NCBI GenBank assembly: GCA_036822055.1
Contig: DAISIK010000010.1
Location: 13,834-77,833 of the forward strand
DNA length: 64,000 bases
Source of the DNA: DAISIK01 sp036822055
Lineage (GTDB): Bacteria; Verrucomicrobiota; Verrucomicrobiia; Opitutales; Puniceicoccaceae
Reading direction: 5' to 3'
A program made the translations under genes and the position numbers. The notes under the pieces are model-generated. The model worked only from the letters and a program-made list of their open reading frames with translations. It was not told the origin of the DNA and did not search any database. This document shows positions 34,502 through 43,932 of this stretch, in pieces (the stretch's first letter is position 1; every line of letters begins with the position of its first letter).

Positions 34502-36109
34502 ATGCCTTCGAGAATTGCAGAAGAAACCCGCCGCCGACGTACCTTGGCCATCATTTCCCACCCGGATGCCGGGAAAACCACCTTGACTGAGAAGTTGCTC
34601 CTTTACGGCGGAGCCAAAGAGCTGGCTGGTAGCGTTCGCCACGGGAAGAGCATCCGGGAAACCAGCTCGGATTGGCTCGAACTTGAAAAACAGCGGGGCA
34701 TCTCCGTTTCGTCCACCGTTCTTCAATTCGGCTTTAAGAATTATTGTATCAATTTATTGGATACACCGGGCCACCGCGATTTCTCCGAAGACACTTACCG
34801 GGTCCTCATGGCGGTTGATTCAGCTATCATGGTTCTCGATGCTGCCAAGGGGATTGAGGACCAGACCCTCAAACTCTTTGAGGTTTGTCGCTCCCGAGGG
34901 ATACCGATCATCACCTTCATCAACAAGTGCGACCGTCCGGGCAAGGATCCCCTTGAGCTTCTCGATGAGATTGAGAGTCGCCTCAATCTGGTACCCTTCG
35001 CGACCAATCTCCCGATCGGTTCCGGTCCCGATTTTGTTGGCGTCTATCATCGCCTGGACAAACAGCTGCACCGCTTTGAAAGAAGCCCGGGAGGTAAATT
35101 CCGCGCCCCAGTCAAACTGACCAACATCGAGGATGCGGTTTCCGAAGACGGCCGACTTACCGAAGTCATTTCTTCGGTGGCTGAAACGGATGCTATTCTC
35201 AGCGGTGCTGGCGCAGAGCTTGACCCCTCGCAGGTGGTCACTGGGAAGGTCTCCCCGGTTTTTTTCGGTAGCGCCATTAATAATTTTGGAGTCGAAATGC
35301 TCCTTGACGGATTTCTCAAATACTCCAGCCCCCCTAAGCCCCGGACTGCTGGAGAACGATCAATCAGTCCGGAGAACGAGGCTTTCTCAGCTTTTGTTTT
35401 TAAGATACAGGCAAACATGGACCCGAACCACCGGGACCGCCTCGTCTTCTTGAGGATCTGTTCGGGGCGCTTCCATCGCGACCTTCGGGTTCGCCATGTG
35501 CAATCAGGCCGGATTCTCCGCCTATCCCACTCCCACCAAATCTTCGGCCGGGATCGCGACACCCAGGAAGAGGCCTGGCCCGGTGATATCCTTGGCTTGA
35601 CCGGTCAAACTGGTTTGGAAATCGGAGATACCCTGACCGAGGACGATAGCCTCCAGTATGATGCCATTCCCCCATTTGCTCCAGAGTGTTTCATCTATCT
35701 GCACCACACCGACACAATGAGCTACAAGCGGTTCAACAAGGGCCTTGACCAGCTTCTACAGGAAAAAGTTGTCCAACGGTTTTTTCCCCTTAAGTCTGGG
35801 AACCGAACCCCTCTGATTGGGGCAGTCGGTCGGCTCCAGTTTGATGTGGTAGTGCACCGATTGAGAGGAGAGTACAATGCGGATAGTCGGGTCGAGGAAG
35901 CTCCCTGGACCGTCACCCGGTGGGTTGAAGGTGCCACAGCGGAGGATCCCGCATTCTCTGGCTACCTCGCAGGAGCCAACCTCGCCCACGATCAGCTGGG
36001 TCGGCTCTGTATCCTTTTTGATACGACATGGAACTGCGACTACTTCGCACGAAAAAATCCGGATATAAAATTACTCAAGACGCCCAACCGAAACTGGACG
36101 ACTGGCTAA
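34502..36109 (+). CDS. prfC: Peptide chain release factor 3
   Basis: Translational GTPase that recycles RF1/RF2. G1 SHPDAGKTTLTEKLLLYGGA, switch region EKQRGISVSSTVL, G3 DTPGHRDFSEDTYR and G4 NKCDRP are in order, followed by EF-G-like domains ending with RVEEAPWTVTRWVEG. 535 residues, normal length. A TAGAAT hexamer lies about 15 bp before the start and could be a -10 element, without an obvious -35. Confidence 0.96.
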   Translation: MPSRIAEETRRRRTLAIISHPDAGKTTLTEKLLLYGGAKELAGSVRHGKSIRETSSDWLELEKQRGISVSSTVLQFGFKNYCINLLDTPGHRDFSEDTYRVLMAVDSAIMVLDAAKGIEDQTLKLFEVCRSRGIPIITFINKCDRPGKDPLELLDEIESRLNLVPFATNLPIGSGPDFVGVYHRLDKQLHRFERSPGGKFRAPVKLTNIEDAVSEDGRLTEVISSVAETDAILSGAGAELDPSQVVTGKVSPVFFGSAINNFGVEMLLDGFLKYSSPPKPRTAGERSISPENEAFSAFVFKIQANMDPNHRDRLVFLRICSGRFHRDLRVRHVQSGRILRLSHSHQIFGRDRDTQEEAWPGDILGLTGQTGLEIGDTLTEDDSLQYDAIPPFAPECFIYLHHTDTMSYKRFNKGLDQLLQEKVVQRFFPLKSGNRTPLIGAVGRLQFDVVVHRLRGEYNADSRVEEAPWTVTRWVEGATAEDPAFSGYLAGANLAHDQLGRLCILFDTTWNCDYFARKNPDIKLLKTPNRNWTTG

Positions 36110-36161
36110 AGCCGGTCTGCGGTCAAAACCTAATCCCGCCGCTCCTTGCGAGCGCCATTCG

Positions 36162-37481
36162 TCATTCGATCTCGAATACCGAGGAGAAGCTCGGATCGAA
36201 CCACTTCCTGTGATAGCGAACGCATTGTCCATCGGTCAATCCGGAGATAAAATCGCAAACCAGCCGGGTGAGTTCTCCTTGGCTGCTGACTCTCAGGATA
36301 TTTTGGTGCTCTCGATCGGGAACCACTTTCAGGCGCTCGCCTCCCTCGCTGTAATTATCAACGAGAGCTTCGAAAAGCTGTCGAATCACCCGCCTTCCTT
36401 TAAACTCAAGTTGCTCCAACTGTTGCGAACGAAAGATTAAGCCAGTCGCCAGACGCTTGTACAGCAGAGCCTCTTCAAGGCAGAGCGGGTCAACCTCAAG
36501 TTTGAAAGCATAGCGATTCGACCGATCAGCGAAGATTCCGTCACTTTCAACTAGTTTACAGGCCCGAATGAAGTCTCCGACCTTGGCGTTAATCTTTCGC
36601 TCGACCAAGCCCTCCCGAATCGCCCGCTGCAGGGCAACCAAACACTTGCTCTCAGTCGAACGAAGATTCTCCCGCTCCGCCCACCGTTCAATCGAGCCGA
36701 TAGTGATATACCTCGCTTCGACTCCATCAACGATATCATTCAGGGAATAGGCAGCATCATCTGCCCAATCCATGATCTGGCATTCAATGCTTCGGATACC
36801 GTTGATGTTGGAAATCCCGACAAGCTCATCCGGGACCAGTTCGCTCCCCAGGGCAAAAGCGCGGATCGGCGCCTGTTCATTGTAGATAAAATGATTGTCC
36901 GGGTGCCCGCCCTCTTCAGCCTTTTCCCGATAGAGCGCTTTATACTTCATGATCCCGTCGACAAAGGCCCGCGTCGGACTCATGCCGCGATTCTGCCCGG
37001 GACGATCCCAGATCAGTTCGGTTACGATTCTCAAGGTCTGCCCGTTCCCTTCGAAGCCCCCGTTATCTACCATCAAACGGTTTAGGGTTCGTTCTCCGAT
37101 ATGACCGAAAGGAGGATGCCCCAGATCGTGAGCCAGGCAAACCCCCTCCGTCAGGTCAGGATCAATGTAGAAATCATCATTCAATCGCGGTGACAATACC
37201 GCCAGAGCTTTGCAAATCGAGCGACCGATTCGCGCCACTTCGATCGAATGGGTCAGGCGGGTACGGTAAAAATCAAATTCCCCGGATTGGAAAACCTGGG
37301 TCTTTGATTGCAAGCGCCGAAAAGCGTAGGAGAAAACGATTCGATCGCGGTCCACCTCAAACGGATTTCGGTAATCGTTCTCGGGTCGGCCACCGTTTAA
37401 GGTTTCATAATCAAAATCTCCATAAAAGCTGTTGGCTGCCTTCATACCGCGTGGGTCAACTTTGACTTCTAAACCGGCCAT
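36162..37481 (-). CDS. dgt: Deoxyguanosinetriphosphate triphosphohydrolase-like HD protein
   Basis: Hydrolyses dNTPs to nucleoside and triphosphate. AFRRLQSKTQVFQSGEFDFY, TRLTHSIEVARIGRSI and CLAHDLGHPPFGHIGE give the HD metal-binding set, with DWADDAAYSLNDIVDG further on supplying the last aspartate. 439 residues. It converges with prfC (52 bp between stops) and is divergent from the sensor kinase downstream at 37571. Confidence 0.93.
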   Translation of the reverse strand: MAGLEVKVDPRGMKAANSFYGDFDYETLNGGRPENDYRNPFEVDRDRIVFSYAFRRLQSKTQVFQSGEFDFYRTRLTHSIEVARIGRSICKALAVLSPRLNDDFYIDPDLTEGVCLAHDLGHPPFGHIGERTLNRLMVDNGGFEGNGQTLRIVTELIWDRPGQNRGMSPTRAFVDGIMKYKALYREKAEEGGHPDNHFIYNEQAPIRAFALGSELVPDELVGISNINGIRSIECQIMDWADDAAYSLNDIVDGVEARYITIGSIERWAERENLRSTESKCLVALQRAIREGLVERKINAKVGDFIRACKLVESDGIFADRSNRYAFKLEVDPLCLEEALLYKRLATGLIFRSQQLEQLEFKGRRVIRQLFEALVDNYSEGGERLKVVPDREHQNILRVSSQGELTRLVCDFISGLTDGQCVRYHRKWFDPSFSSVFEIE

Positions 37482-37570
37482 GACAAGTCAATGCTGTGGT
37501 CGATAAAATCCGCCCTACAAAACCTTTCCAAAGCTCTTTTTTTTCGATATCCTCAGAGTCCAGCACTTAG

Positions 37571-39922
37571 ATGAGGAAGCAGGATACAAGTATTCAAGAC
37601 GGGCGCTTGGTTGATTCCAAAGGGGAAGCATTGGCTTGGTCGATTGTTGAACGGTCTGAAAATCATCAGGATGTCCATCTCTACCTGACCAACTGCCTTT
37701 CCGTTATCAACGAGGCTTCTCTCGGTTTTTTCCTGGACGCTCCGCTTTGGCTCGAGTCTTTAGGTGCCATTGAGAAGGATGCTTCTGAAGAAGAGGTCCG
37801 AATCGCTGTCGAGATCGAATCTGACCTCCATCTTAGCCTTCGAGCTCAACCGCCAGCAGGTTTTCCCGTTCTTCCAATCCCCGATCAATTACCGACACCC
37901 ATCAGCCGAGCTCTTCGTCTGGGAATAAGCAGTGTCCTTGACCGGGCAGAGTTGCACTGGCGAACTCAAATGGTCGAGGAAGCAGTTAGTGGAGATCAAT
38001 CTCGACCTTTCGAGGGTGTTCTCAGGACCCTCGCCGAAGCTACTAACTCAGTGTTTGCCGGAATTGTAGTGCCCGCTTATCACGGTAAGCTGGAAGGGCT
38101 CTTCTTTGATTCTAGTAGCGAGGGCGAGGGCGAGGAATTTACTCCTTACACCATCGATAAGCCTCCTGAAGAGGACTGCTCTGGAGATCGCTGGCTCCCG
38201 CCCCACCGCAAATTGATTGGGACGGGCGAGACAAACTTTCTCCGCATCGGCCTGGATATTGCCGGAATCGGAGAAGGTAGTCTCTTCGTTGCTTCTCGCC
38301 CGTCGAGTTATACCTGCATCGAATCCCGGCTGCTCTCTCGAACGGGCGACTGCCTCTCCCTTTTTGCCAAGGCCTACCGGGAGCGATCCGATTCCGCCCA
38401 TCGGCTTAAAATGGTCCACTGTGAACAGACCGAACTCTTTAATAGTATCCCCGAAATCGTTTTAATCACCGATCCAAAAACTGGAGACATCATCTTCGGA
38501 AATCAGGCATTCTACCACCGATGGTCTGCTGTGCCAAAAATTGGGGAAAGTCGGCAAATTGCTGATCCACACGCCCTCGATGGGCGGCATCCTCTCGGTG
38601 AAGCAAGTACTCAAACTCCCAGTTTGAACTCCAGCAGCTGGGAGTTCGAGAATCTGAACGATGGCCGATGGTACCAATGCCTCGATCGATTACTCGTCTG
38701 GCACGATGAGAAAACGGTCCGGTTCCAACTGGCGATTGATATAACGGAAAGGGTCGCGCAACGGCGCCGCCTCCATCGCGAAATTGATCTCCTCGAAACC
38801 ATTCTGGATATCAGTGCTCAAGGAGCGTGGACATATAATATCAAGACTGGACACGCGACCTACGACGCCCGCTGGAAAGCGATGCTCGGCTACTCTCCCG
38901 AGGATGAGTTGCCCAATGACATTTCCACCTGGAGGAACTTATGCCACCCGGAAGACCTTCCGGGTGCGCTCGATAAGCTTCGTCGCCATCTCAACTATGG
39001 CACCCCCTACGAAGTGGAGCTAAGGATGAGGCATCGGGATGACTTCTATGTCTGGATCATCGCTCGGGGTCGGGTGGTGGAACGGTCTCCCGAGGGTGAG
39101 CCAATCCAAATGGTAGGAACCCACCTGGACGTCTCGGAACAGAAACAACTTCAAGCAGAACTTGAGTCTGCTCGAGACTTGGCCAACGAAGCAAATTCAG
39201 CAAAAGATGAATTCATCGCGGTCATGAGTCACGAAATGCGCTCACCGCTTAACCCAATCATCGGCTTTACCGATCTCCTCAAGGAAGAATTAAAATCTCC
39301 TGAGCACCTCGAATACCTGAGGGCCATCAGCACAGCGAGCAGACGGCTCCAATCCCTGATTAACGACGTGCTCCAGTATGCAAAACTGACCCATGCATCC
39401 TACCAAAATGAAATTAGTGATTGCTGCCTTCGAGACTTGGTCAGCGAGGTCTACGAGCAGATGTCGGGATGTACCAAAGGTAATCAATTCGTTCTAGAGT
39501 GGAGCCAAACGCCCGGCGGAGAGCCTGAAATCCATCCCGACCTTATTGTCAGAGGGTTCCTCAACGGAGCCCACCAGATTATGACAAACCTTTTGACCAA
39601 TGCTTTCAAGTTTACGGAGGCCGGAAAGGTAGTGCTTCGCGCCGGTGTTAAAAGTGAAACTGCTGATAAGCTCACCTTCATGGTAGCGGTCAGTGACACC
39701 GGCTGTGGGATTGCCCCGTCCGACATTGAGAAGATCTTTCTGCCCTTCGAGCAGGCGAAATTTTCCCTTGCCCGTCGCGGCGAAGGAGTTGGTCTGGGCC
39801 TCGCGATCATCAAAAAGATCCTCGATGCCATGGGGGGGAAGCTGGAGGTTGAGAGCAAAGTCGGAGTTGGAAGTAAATTCACGGTCACCATACCGCTTGA
39901 GAGGTTGCCATTGAATCTGTAG
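37571..39922 (+). CDS. Soluble PAS sensor histidine kinase
   Basis: 783 residues with no convincing transmembrane segment. About 270 N-terminal residues of GAF-like or unknown character are followed by two PAS domains (FNSIPEIVLITDPKTGDIIF; then TWRNLCHPEDLPGAL with a PAC tail QMVGTHLDVSEQK), a phosphoacceptor helix with VMSHEMRSPLNP and an ATPase domain (NLLTNAFKFTEAG, DTGCGIAPSD, GEGVGLGLAII). No receiver domain and no adjacent regulator. The stop codon lies within the loop of a 10-bp inverted repeat. Confidence 0.9.
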   Translation: MRKQDTSIQDGRLVDSKGEALAWSIVERSENHQDVHLYLTNCLSVINEASLGFFLDAPLWLESLGAIEKDASEEEVRIAVEIESDLHLSLRAQPPAGFPVLPIPDQLPTPISRALRLGISSVLDRAELHWRTQMVEEAVSGDQSRPFEGVLRTLAEATNSVFAGIVVPAYHGKLEGLFFDSSSEGEGEEFTPYTIDKPPEEDCSGDRWLPPHRKLIGTGETNFLRIGLDIAGIGEGSLFVASRPSSYTCIESRLLSRTGDCLSLFAKAYRERSDSAHRLKMVHCEQTELFNSIPEIVLITDPKTGDIIFGNQAFYHRWSAVPKIGESRQIADPHALDGRHPLGEASTQTPSLNSSSWEFENLNDGRWYQCLDRLLVWHDEKTVRFQLAIDITERVAQRRRLHREIDLLETILDISAQGAWTYNIKTGHATYDARWKAMLGYSPEDELPNDISTWRNLCHPEDLPGALDKLRRHLNYGTPYEVELRMRHRDDFYVWIIARGRVVERSPEGEPIQMVGTHLDVSEQKQLQAELESARDLANEANSAKDEFIAVMSHEMRSPLNPIIGFTDLLKEELKSPEHLEYLRAISTASRRLQSLINDVLQYAKLTHASYQNEISDCCLRDLVSEVYEQMSGCTKGNQFVLEWSQTPGGEPEIHPDLIVRGFLNGAHQIMTNLLTNAFKFTEAGKVVLRAGVKSETADKLTFMVAVSDTGCGIAPSDIEKIFLPFEQAKFSLARRGEGVGLGLAIIKKILDAMGGKLEVESKVGVGSKFTVTIPLERLPLNL

Positions 39923-39939
39923 CCACCCGTGGCAACCTC
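39901..39939. repeat. Perfect 10-bp inverted repeat spanning a stop codon
   Basis: gaggttgcca at 39901-39910 and tggcaacctc at 39930-39939 are exact reverse complements around a 19-base loop that contains the kinase gene's TAG. No T-tract follows on either strand, so it is not a standard terminator, though it could stall or protect transcripts from both convergent genes. The remaining 39940-40049 shows no gene. Confidence 0.6.
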
Positions 39940-40049
39940 GCTTCGCCTCGAGACGATTCGGGGTGCTCCCAGAGCCCGCGCAGTGGGGTCACCGTCGCGC
40001 CGAGGACTTTACTCGGGGAATGATTCGAGATCTCAGTCCTGGAGCTGGG

Positions 40050-41615
40050 TTACTGCAGGCGCACAGTAACGAATCCGTAGACGCCGTTTGACCAGACGTA
40101 GAGCCGGTTCAACCCATCGACGAGGCTCTTGTTGACATCAGCCGGGGTCCGTACGTCAGCGTTATTTACCCGAGCAATCACCATTCCCTCCTGCAATCGG
40201 CTGTTCGCGATATTCCTCGCTGTGATGCTGGTCACAATAACCCCATCGATCCTGTCCGGGATCTCAAACCGTTGCCTCAATTCAGCAGTGCTTTCACTCA
40301 AGGTTACGCCAGGAAGCCGACTTTCAGTTCGATTCAGCTCAGCCACCATTCCTGTGGCCCGATCCCCGAGTTCCACTTCGATCTCCATCTCCTGACCATC
40401 GCGGAAAATATTCAGCACAATCAAACTCCCCGGCTCCTTTAGGGCAATCGCCGTACGGAGTTCGGATGCCGTCTTGATCTCTCGGCGGTCGACTTTGAGG
40501 ATGATGTCACCGGCTTTCAACCCGGCCTTCTCCGCTGGGGTATCTGGCTCTACCTGCCGAACGATCGCCCCGGCCGTTGAATTGAATCCGAAAGATTCAG
40601 CCAAGTCTCGCGTGAGATCGTCCGGTAGCACACCGAGGTAGCCATAGAGCACCTCTCCGCTGGCGATCAAACTTTCAACTACAGCCCGTGCCACATTGGC
40701 AGGGATAGCGAAACCAATGCCGATGTTTCCCCCGGAACCTGAGATAATCGCCGTATTGATCCCGATCATGCGACCCTTCGCATCAACGAGTGGCCCTCCG
40801 GAGTTCCCCCGATTGATCGCTGCATCTGTCTGGATAAAGTCTTCAAAGCTCAGTTGGCGTTGAAACCGCCTCGAACTTAAAATCCCCAAATCGGTTCGCC
40901 CGGTTGCTGAGATAATTCCGCTCGTCACCGTCAGGCCAATGTTGAGGGGATTACCCACGGCGAAGACCACGTCTCCTACCCTGCTCACATCGCTGTCCGC
41001 TATTGAGATGGAGGGAAAGGGGCGTGGGTCAGTGATCTTGAGGACCGCGATGTCCGTTGCGGGGTCTCTCCCCACCAACTCCGCAATGTATTCCCGACCA
41101 TCGCTCAGGCGGACGCTGATTTCGTCTGCCGCCTCCCCGCTGCGACCCACCTCGGTTACGTGGTTGTTTGTGATGATGTAGCCCTCTGGAGAAATGATCA
41201 CCCCGGAACCAACTCCCGACGGCTCCTTTCGCTCCTCTTCCTCAAAGTTTGGTCTGCTGCCTTCAGGCTCATTTGGAGGGAACCCATAGAACCGCCTGAA
41301 AAATTCTTCCATAGGGTCTGCCCGCCTGGAGCGCTGGTTCGGCGTCATCCGCACGATCCTCGAGGTGTAAACGGCAACCACGGTTGGGGTCACCTTCTCG
41401 AGCATATCAGCATAGGAGGTGACGAAGCCAACTTCGTTAGAAGAACCCGGAGGGGTCCGATCAATCGTCAGAGTCGGCTGCTCTCTCTGGGGTCCTTCCC
41501 CGTTCACCAGCACCAGCGGTCCGCCTTTCTGAACGAAGGCGACCGAAAGGATCGCAACGATGATCACGACAAGTGAATAGGTGAGGGCTGATTTCATATT
41601 TGGTGTCATTGACAT
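40050..41615 (-). CDS. HtrA/DegP-family periplasmic serine protease
   Basis: Periplasmic quality-control protease. One N-terminal transmembrane or signal segment (residues about 9-28), a trypsin-like domain with catalytic His in TNNHVTEV, Asp in ATDIAVLKI and Ser in NRGNSGGPL, then a PDZ domain (from about residue 300, YLGVLPDDL) and a C-terminal second PDZ-like segment (VIVTSITARNIANSRL). 521 residues. A proline- and acid-rich insert (PPNEPEGSRPNFEEEERKE) precedes the protease core, as in the LA loop region. An imperfectly spaced palindrome ctttga-n6-tcaaag lies just upstream (41625-41642). Confidence 0.93.
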   Translation of the reverse strand: MSMTPNMKSALTYSLVVIIVAILSVAFVQKGGPLVLVNGEGPQREQPTLTIDRTPPGSSNEVGFVTSYADMLEKVTPTVVAVYTSRIVRMTPNQRSRRADPMEEFFRRFYGFPPNEPEGSRPNFEEEERKEPSGVGSGVIISPEGYIITNNHVTEVGRSGEAADEISVRLSDGREYIAELVGRDPATDIAVLKITDPRPFPSISIADSDVSRVGDVVFAVGNPLNIGLTVTSGIISATGRTDLGILSSRRFQRQLSFEDFIQTDAAINRGNSGGPLVDAKGRMIGINTAIISGSGGNIGIGFAIPANVARAVVESLIASGEVLYGYLGVLPDDLTRDLAESFGFNSTAGAIVRQVEPDTPAEKAGLKAGDIILKVDRREIKTASELRTAIALKEPGSLIVLNIFRDGQEMEIEVELGDRATGMVAELNRTESRLPGVTLSESTAELRQRFEIPDRIDGVIVTSITARNIANSRLQEGMVIARVNNADVRTPADVNKSLVDGLNRLYVWSNGVYGFVTVRLQ

Positions 41616-41624
41616 TCGTTCTAT

Positions 41625-41642
41625 CTTTGATGTTCCTCAAAG
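41625..41642. promoter_or_regulatory. Palindrome upstream of the HtrA gene
   Basis: ctttga and tcaaag are exact inverted repeats separated by six bases, 10 bp before the htrA-like ATG. This is a plausible operator or part of a leader stem, but short enough to occur by chance. The rest of 41643-41747, between htrA and prs, shows nothing notable. Confidence 0.25.
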
Positions 41643-41747
41643 TCCTTAAGGAAGCAATTCAAGAACCAGTTCTCTTTGGCGGGCCAACCAGCTCTCCTAC
41701 CTCAAGAGTAGAGTCAATTTCGCTGCTCACCCCCTTCACGGGTCCCC

Positions 41748-42701
41748 TCAAAAACCCTTGACCTTGAATAGGGAGGTCACGCTGGAATTCCCGTGGATCC
41801 TCTGAATTGCCTCACCGAGCAGCGGTGCTACCGAGAGGACTTTCAACATTGGCAGGTTTCTCCTATCGACTGGGACGGTGTCCGTCACGATCAGTTCGTC
41901 TATCTCACTCGACTGGAGCCGCTCGTAGCCGGTTTCGTTAAGGGTACCATGGGTGACTGCCGCAAAAACACGCCTCGCCCCACTGCTTTTGATGAGCTTG
42001 GCCGCAGCGCAAAGCGTGCCCGCCGTCTCCGTCATGTCATCGACGAGGAGGACATCGCAGTCTTGCACTTCCCCAACAATGTTCATGGCCTCCACCGTCG
42101 AGGCATCTTTGCGACGCTTTGCGACAAATCCGAGGGGCCGCTTCAATAGCTCGGCATAGGCAGCGGCCATTTTCATCCCGCCGACATCCGGGGAAAAAAC
42201 ACTCAGGTTTGATGTATTCAAGGTCCTGAGATATTCAAAGATGATCGGAGATGCATAGAGGTGATCCACGGGAATGTCGAAAAAGCCCTGGATCTGCTGG
42301 GCGTGTAAATCCACCGTGAGCACCCGGTGGGCCCCTGCGGCAACCAGCAGATTAGCTATCAACTTGGAGGTGATCGGGACCCGCGGTTGGTCCTTTCGGT
42401 CCTGCCGCGCGTAGCCATAGAACGGAATGACTGCCGTTATGCGAGAGGCCGAGGCCCTCCTTGCAGCGTCGATCATGATCAGAAGCTCCATGATGTGGTG
42501 GTTGGCAGGAGCACAACTCGCCTGAACAATGAACACATCATCCCCTCGGATATTTTCATCGAATTTTACGAACGTTTCTCCGTCAGGAAACCGCGTAACG
42601 GTCACCTGCCCCACCTCAATGCCGATGTACTGGCAGATCTTCTGCACCAAAACCGGATTGGAGTTTCCTCCGAAGACTTTTAGCGCTGAATCCTTCATCA
42701 A
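41748..42701 (-). CDS. prs: Ribose-phosphate pyrophosphokinase
   Basis: Makes PRPP from ribose 5-phosphate and ATP for nucleotide, histidine and NAD synthesis. VFGGNSNPVLVQKI, FPDGETFVKFDENIRGDDVFIVQ, YARQDRK, TVDLHAQQIQGFFDIPVDHL and the PRPP-binding DCDVLLVDDMTETAGTL are standard. 317 residues. Its ATG overlaps the lpxD stop by 4 bp (ATGA), so the two are translationally coupled. Confidence 0.97.
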   Translation of the reverse strand: MMKDSALKVFGGNSNPVLVQKICQYIGIEVGQVTVTRFPDGETFVKFDENIRGDDVFIVQASCAPANHHIMELLIMIDAARRASASRITAVIPFYGYARQDRKDQPRVPITSKLIANLLVAAGAHRVLTVDLHAQQIQGFFDIPVDHLYASPIIFEYLRTLNTSNLSVFSPDVGGMKMAAAYAELLKRPLGFVAKRRKDASTVEAMNIVGEVQDCDVLLVDDMTETAGTLCAAAKLIKSSGARRVFAAVTHGTLNETGYERLQSSEIDELIVTDTVPVDRRNLPMLKVLSVAPLLGEAIQRIHGNSSVTSLFKVKGF

Positions 42702-43753
42702 ACTTCAATCCTTTCTCTCATCGATGCCATCGCTTTTTCTACGGATGCGAGCCGCTCGAAAAACTCGGGTAGTCTTCGCTGCAAGGCAGCCAGGCGTTGG
42801 GCCAGATGGTAGTCCGTCGCAGGTATTCCCCGCACAAAACTCCCCGGAGCGAGGTCCTTGGACACCCCACTGAATCCACCGATTCGCGAATTGGCCCCAA
42901 TTCGCAGGTGGCCCGCGATTCCTGTTTTGCCTCCCACTACCACATGGTCCTCAATCACCGTCGATCCGCTGATCCCAACCTGGGCGACAATGACGCAATT
43001 TCGCCCGATTAATACGTTGTGCCCGATCTGGACCAGGTTGTCTATTTTGGTTCCATCTCCGATCCGCGTGGAAGAAAAACGAGCGCGGTCGATCGTGGAA
43101 TTTGCTCCGATCTCCACGTCGTTACCAACCACCACGTTCCCGATCTGGGGAATCTTTTCCAGGCGTTCCCCATTCTGCTCGTATCCAAACCCGTCCGATC
43201 CGATCACCACTCCAGCGTGCAAACGGACCCGCTCACCGATCTCACAGTGTTCGGCCACCGTAACCCTCGGCATCAAGACGCTATCGGCCCCAACTTTGCT
43301 GTTTTCCCCTAAATAAACATGGGAAGATAAAACTGCTCCCCTACCCACCTGCGCACCGCTTCCAATATGGCAAAACGGACCCACCATAGCTTCTTCGTGG
43401 ACTGAAGCATCGCGATCAATAAAAGCCGTTGGGTGGACGCCTGGCTCAGTCCGATGACCAGTCTTCCGTTCAATTGCAGCACAGATCCGGGCCAGGGCGA
43501 GAGATGGATTTGAAACCCGGTAGTAAATTTGTCCCGTGGCGGGTTCACCCTCAAAATCGAGGGGCAAAAAAATCACAGAGGCTCTCGAGCCTGCCACTTC
43601 GGAGCGGTAGCGGTCGTTCCCCAGAAACGATAGGTCGCCCTCCTTCGCCTCCCTCAACGTCGCAATTCCACCCACCGTACCTTTGAAGATGCCTGAAGAG
43701 ATACCCTCCCCGGCGATCTTTAAACACTCTTCCGTCGTCAGGTGGAGCTGCAT
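42698..43753 (-). CDS. lpxD: UDP-3-O-acylglucosamine N-acyltransferase
   Basis: Third step of lipid A synthesis: adds the amide-linked acyl chain. N-terminal uridine-binding domain (LREAKEGDLSFLGNDRYR), then hexapeptide beta-helix repeats with HPTAFIDRDASVHEEAMVGP and the catalytic His region in TKIDNLVQIGHNVLIGRN, and a C-terminal helical hairpin. 351 residues, normal length. Coupled to prs downstream. Confidence 0.95.
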   Translation of the reverse strand: MQLHLTTEECLKIAGEGISSGIFKGTVGGIATLREAKEGDLSFLGNDRYRSEVAGSRASVIFLPLDFEGEPATGQIYYRVSNPSLALARICAAIERKTGHRTEPGVHPTAFIDRDASVHEEAMVGPFCHIGSGAQVGRGAVLSSHVYLGENSKVGADSVLMPRVTVAEHCEIGERVRLHAGVVIGSDGFGYEQNGERLEKIPQIGNVVVGNDVEIGANSTIDRARFSSTRIGDGTKIDNLVQIGHNVLIGRNCVIVAQVGISGSTVIEDHVVVGGKTGIAGHLRIGANSRIGGFSGVSKDLAPGSFVRGIPATDYHLAQRLAALQRRLPEFFERLASVEKAMASMRERIEV

Positions 43754-43932
43754 GCGATTGAGGAGCCGTCGTTTACCATCATAAACCCGAGAACTTGTCA
43801 GAAAGCTTGGCTTTTGAACAGAAAAAGCTTCTCAAAAAAATTGATCCATCATGGTCGCCACTCGCTTCCATCTATCAACCAGCATCGCAGCCTGAAACAC
43901 CCCGCGCCGTGACCTTCTCGGAGTTGCTCCGC

